Position numbers and translations under genes: made by a program
Assembly (NCBI GenBank): GCA_007119405.1
Contig: SKPT01000014.1
Location: 1 to 6,584, forward strand
Direction: 5' to 3'
Length of the DNA: 6,584 bases
From: Phycisphaeraceae bacterium
GTDB lineage: Bacteria; Planctomycetota; Phycisphaerae; Phycisphaerales; Phycisphaeraceae
Shown: piece after piece, positions 5,844 through 6,584 of the stretch
Layout of the letters: every line of letters starts with the position of its first letter
Position numbering within the stretch: the first letter of the stretch is position 1
The notes under the pieces: generated by a model
The model's input: the letters and a program-made list of their open reading frames with translations, nothing else
What the model was told of the DNA's origin: nothing
Databases searched by the model: none

Positions 5844-6367
5844 TGGAGCAGCAGAACCTCTGGGCGCCGTGGCGGATCGGCTACATCAAGGGGCTGATGG
5901 ACGCCGAGGCCGGGGGCAAGGGCGGCGGGTGCTTCCTGTGCCAGGTGGGGGGGGCGGAGCTCGACGAGGCGGCGCGGCGCCAGCAGCTGGTGCTGCTGCG
6001 CGACGGGCGCGGGGTGCTGATGCTCAACCGCTACCCCTACACCAACGGCCACCTGCTCGCCGCCCCGGCCGCGCACGTGCCGGAACTGAGCGACATGAGC
6101 GCCGAGCAGCGGGCCGGGCTGATCGACCTGTGCGAGCTGGCGACGCGGCTGCTGCGTGCGGCGATGAACCCGCAGGGGGTGAACCTGGGGATGAACATTG
6201 GACGCTGCGCCGGCGCCGGCCTGCCGGGCCACGCGCACATGCACATCGTGCCGCGGTGGAGCGGGGACGTGAACTTCATGGACGTCGTCGGCCATGTGCG
6301 CGTGATCCCCGAGGCCCTGGAGTCGACCTACGACGCGCTGGCGGCGGCGCTGGCGAGCGAGGCGTGA
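5843..6367 (+). CDS. HIT-family nucleotide hydrolase/phosphorylase (Ap4A phosphorylase-like)
   Basis: This is a 174-residue soluble cytoplasmic protein of the histidine triad superfamily. The HIT motif is GHAHMHIVPRW at 129-139, with His130, His132 and His134 as the triad; His132 or His134 is the expected nucleophile region. An N-terminal LWAPWRIGYI (6-15) and a CFLC motif (Cys30, Cys33) precede it. The Cys pair probably binds zinc together with His78 and one further His. NRYPYTNGHLLAAPAAHVPEL (62-82), LGMNIGRCAGAGLPGH (115-130) and PRWSGDVNFMDVVGHVRVIPEAL (137-159) resemble the actinobacterial Ap4A phosphorylase branch (Rv2613c type), which cleaves diadenosine tetraphosphate with phosphate. 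The exact substrate is inferred. The ATG at 5843 is chosen because it opens at the family's conserved N-terminus; the open frame extends upstream to 5696 but without conserved sequence. An 8-G run at 5947-5954 lies within the codons for residues 35-37. The gene is transcribed divergently from mrpA with no evident functional link. Confidence 0.92.
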   Translation: MEQQNLWAPWRIGYIKGLMDAEAGGKGGGCFLCQVGGAELDEAARRQQLVLLRDGRGVLMLNRYPYTNGHLLAAPAAHVPELSDMSAEQRAGLIDLCELATRLLRAAMNPQGVNLGMNIGRCAGAGLPGHAHMHIVPRWSGDVNFMDVVGHVRVIPEALESTYDALAAALASEA

Positions 6368-6378
6368 GCGCCCCGCGT

Positions 6379-6394
6379 GGGCCGGAGGCGGCCC
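6379..6394. terminator. Short GC hairpin between convergent genes
   Basis: GGGCCG (6379-6384) pairs perfectly with CGGCCC (6389-6394) around the tetraloop GAGG, with a possible extra U-G pair outside. It lies 11 bp after the HIT stop and 19 bp from the stop of the convergent gene, where a bidirectional terminator would be expected. There is no T-tract on either side, so intrinsic termination is uncertain. Confidence 0.35.
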
Positions 6395-6413
6395 GCCCGC
6401 TTGCGAACGGCCT

Positions 6414-6584
6414 TCACGCCGCTTGGCGGATCGTCGGCAGGGCGCGCCACGCGTGGGCGATGTCGCGCATGAGCAGGGCGCAGTCAAAGCTCGCCGAGCC
6501 GGGCGGGAACATGGCCGCGTCCTCGAAAAAGCTCGATTGGACGTGTTCGACCGCCAGCGCCCGCACCGCCCAACCGGTGCAGCA
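6414..6584 (-). CDS. C-terminal end of an unrecognised protein, 5' end beyond window
   Basis: An open minus-strand frame enters from the right edge and ends with TGA at 6416-6414, giving 56 residues. It starts CCTGWAVRALAVEHVQ and ends DIAHAWRALPTIRQAA. About 50 of 56 codons end in G or C, the same bias as the genes around it, and it stops close to the HIT gene in a normal convergent arrangement. These points support coding. The fragment looks like a soluble, partly helical C-terminus, with no membrane segment and no motif I recognise. No function is assigned. The alternative is that it is a chance open frame in GC-rich DNA. Confidence 0.6.
   Translation of the reverse strand, partial: CCTGWAVRALAVEHVQSSFFEDAAMFPPGSASFDCALLMRDIAHAWRALPTIRQAA

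Noticed and set aside
5834..6487. 217-codon open frame on the minus strand over the HIT gene
   Set aside because: The HIT protein on the plus strand has a full triad motif and conserved ends, and this antisense frame shows no domain. The real minus-strand gene at the edge uses a different frame.

Overview
The window is GC-rich with strongly G/C-ending codons. It is dominated by a leftward (minus-strand) operon for an Mrp/Mnh-type multisubunit Na+/H+ antiporter. Reading 5'->3' on the minus strand, the order is mrpA (5681-3102), mrpB (3105-2680), mrpC (2683-2249), mrpD (2041-485) and mrpE (384 to the left edge, cut). This is the classical group-1 order A-B-C-D-E; mrpF and mrpG would be expected beyond position 1. 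The subunits are homologous to membrane subunits of respiratory complex I: MrpA to NuoL, MrpD to NuoM/NuoN and MrpC to NuoK. They assemble in the cytoplasmic membrane and exchange internal Na+ for external H+, serving pH and salt homeostasis.

mrpA/mrpB and mrpB/mrpC are joined by ATGA start/stop overlaps. By contrast, mrpC-mrpD (207 bp) and mrpD-mrpE (100 bp) are separated by repeat-rich spacers. These spacers hold four kinds of short repeat (8-9-mers based on GCGAAG/ACGAAGGC, a 10-mer, a 7-mer and a long inverted repeat) and a compact GC hairpin. The mrpC stop codon abuts one repeat arm and the mrpD stop abuts another array. This is the most unusual architecture in the window.

To the right of mrpA lies a 161-bp divergent spacer, then a rightward HIT-family gene (5843-6367) that most resembles the Ap4A phosphorylase-like HIT branch. 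Its best promoter candidate would start the transcript at or next to the ATG, so it may be leaderless. A short GC hairpin (6379-6394) separates it from the 3' end of a convergent, unrecognised minus-strand gene that runs off the right edge.

The bacterium is probably a high-GC member of the Planctomycetota or a relative. This is only an inference: it rests on the lack of well-placed Shine-Dalgarno sequences and on spacer repeats of a style I associate with that group. The long plus-strand open frames across the operon are antisense shadows caused by codon bias. I do not see a clearly new multi-gene system. The noteworthy points are the repeat-loaded spacers, a histidine-rich loop in MrpA and an altered TM12 motif in MrpA.
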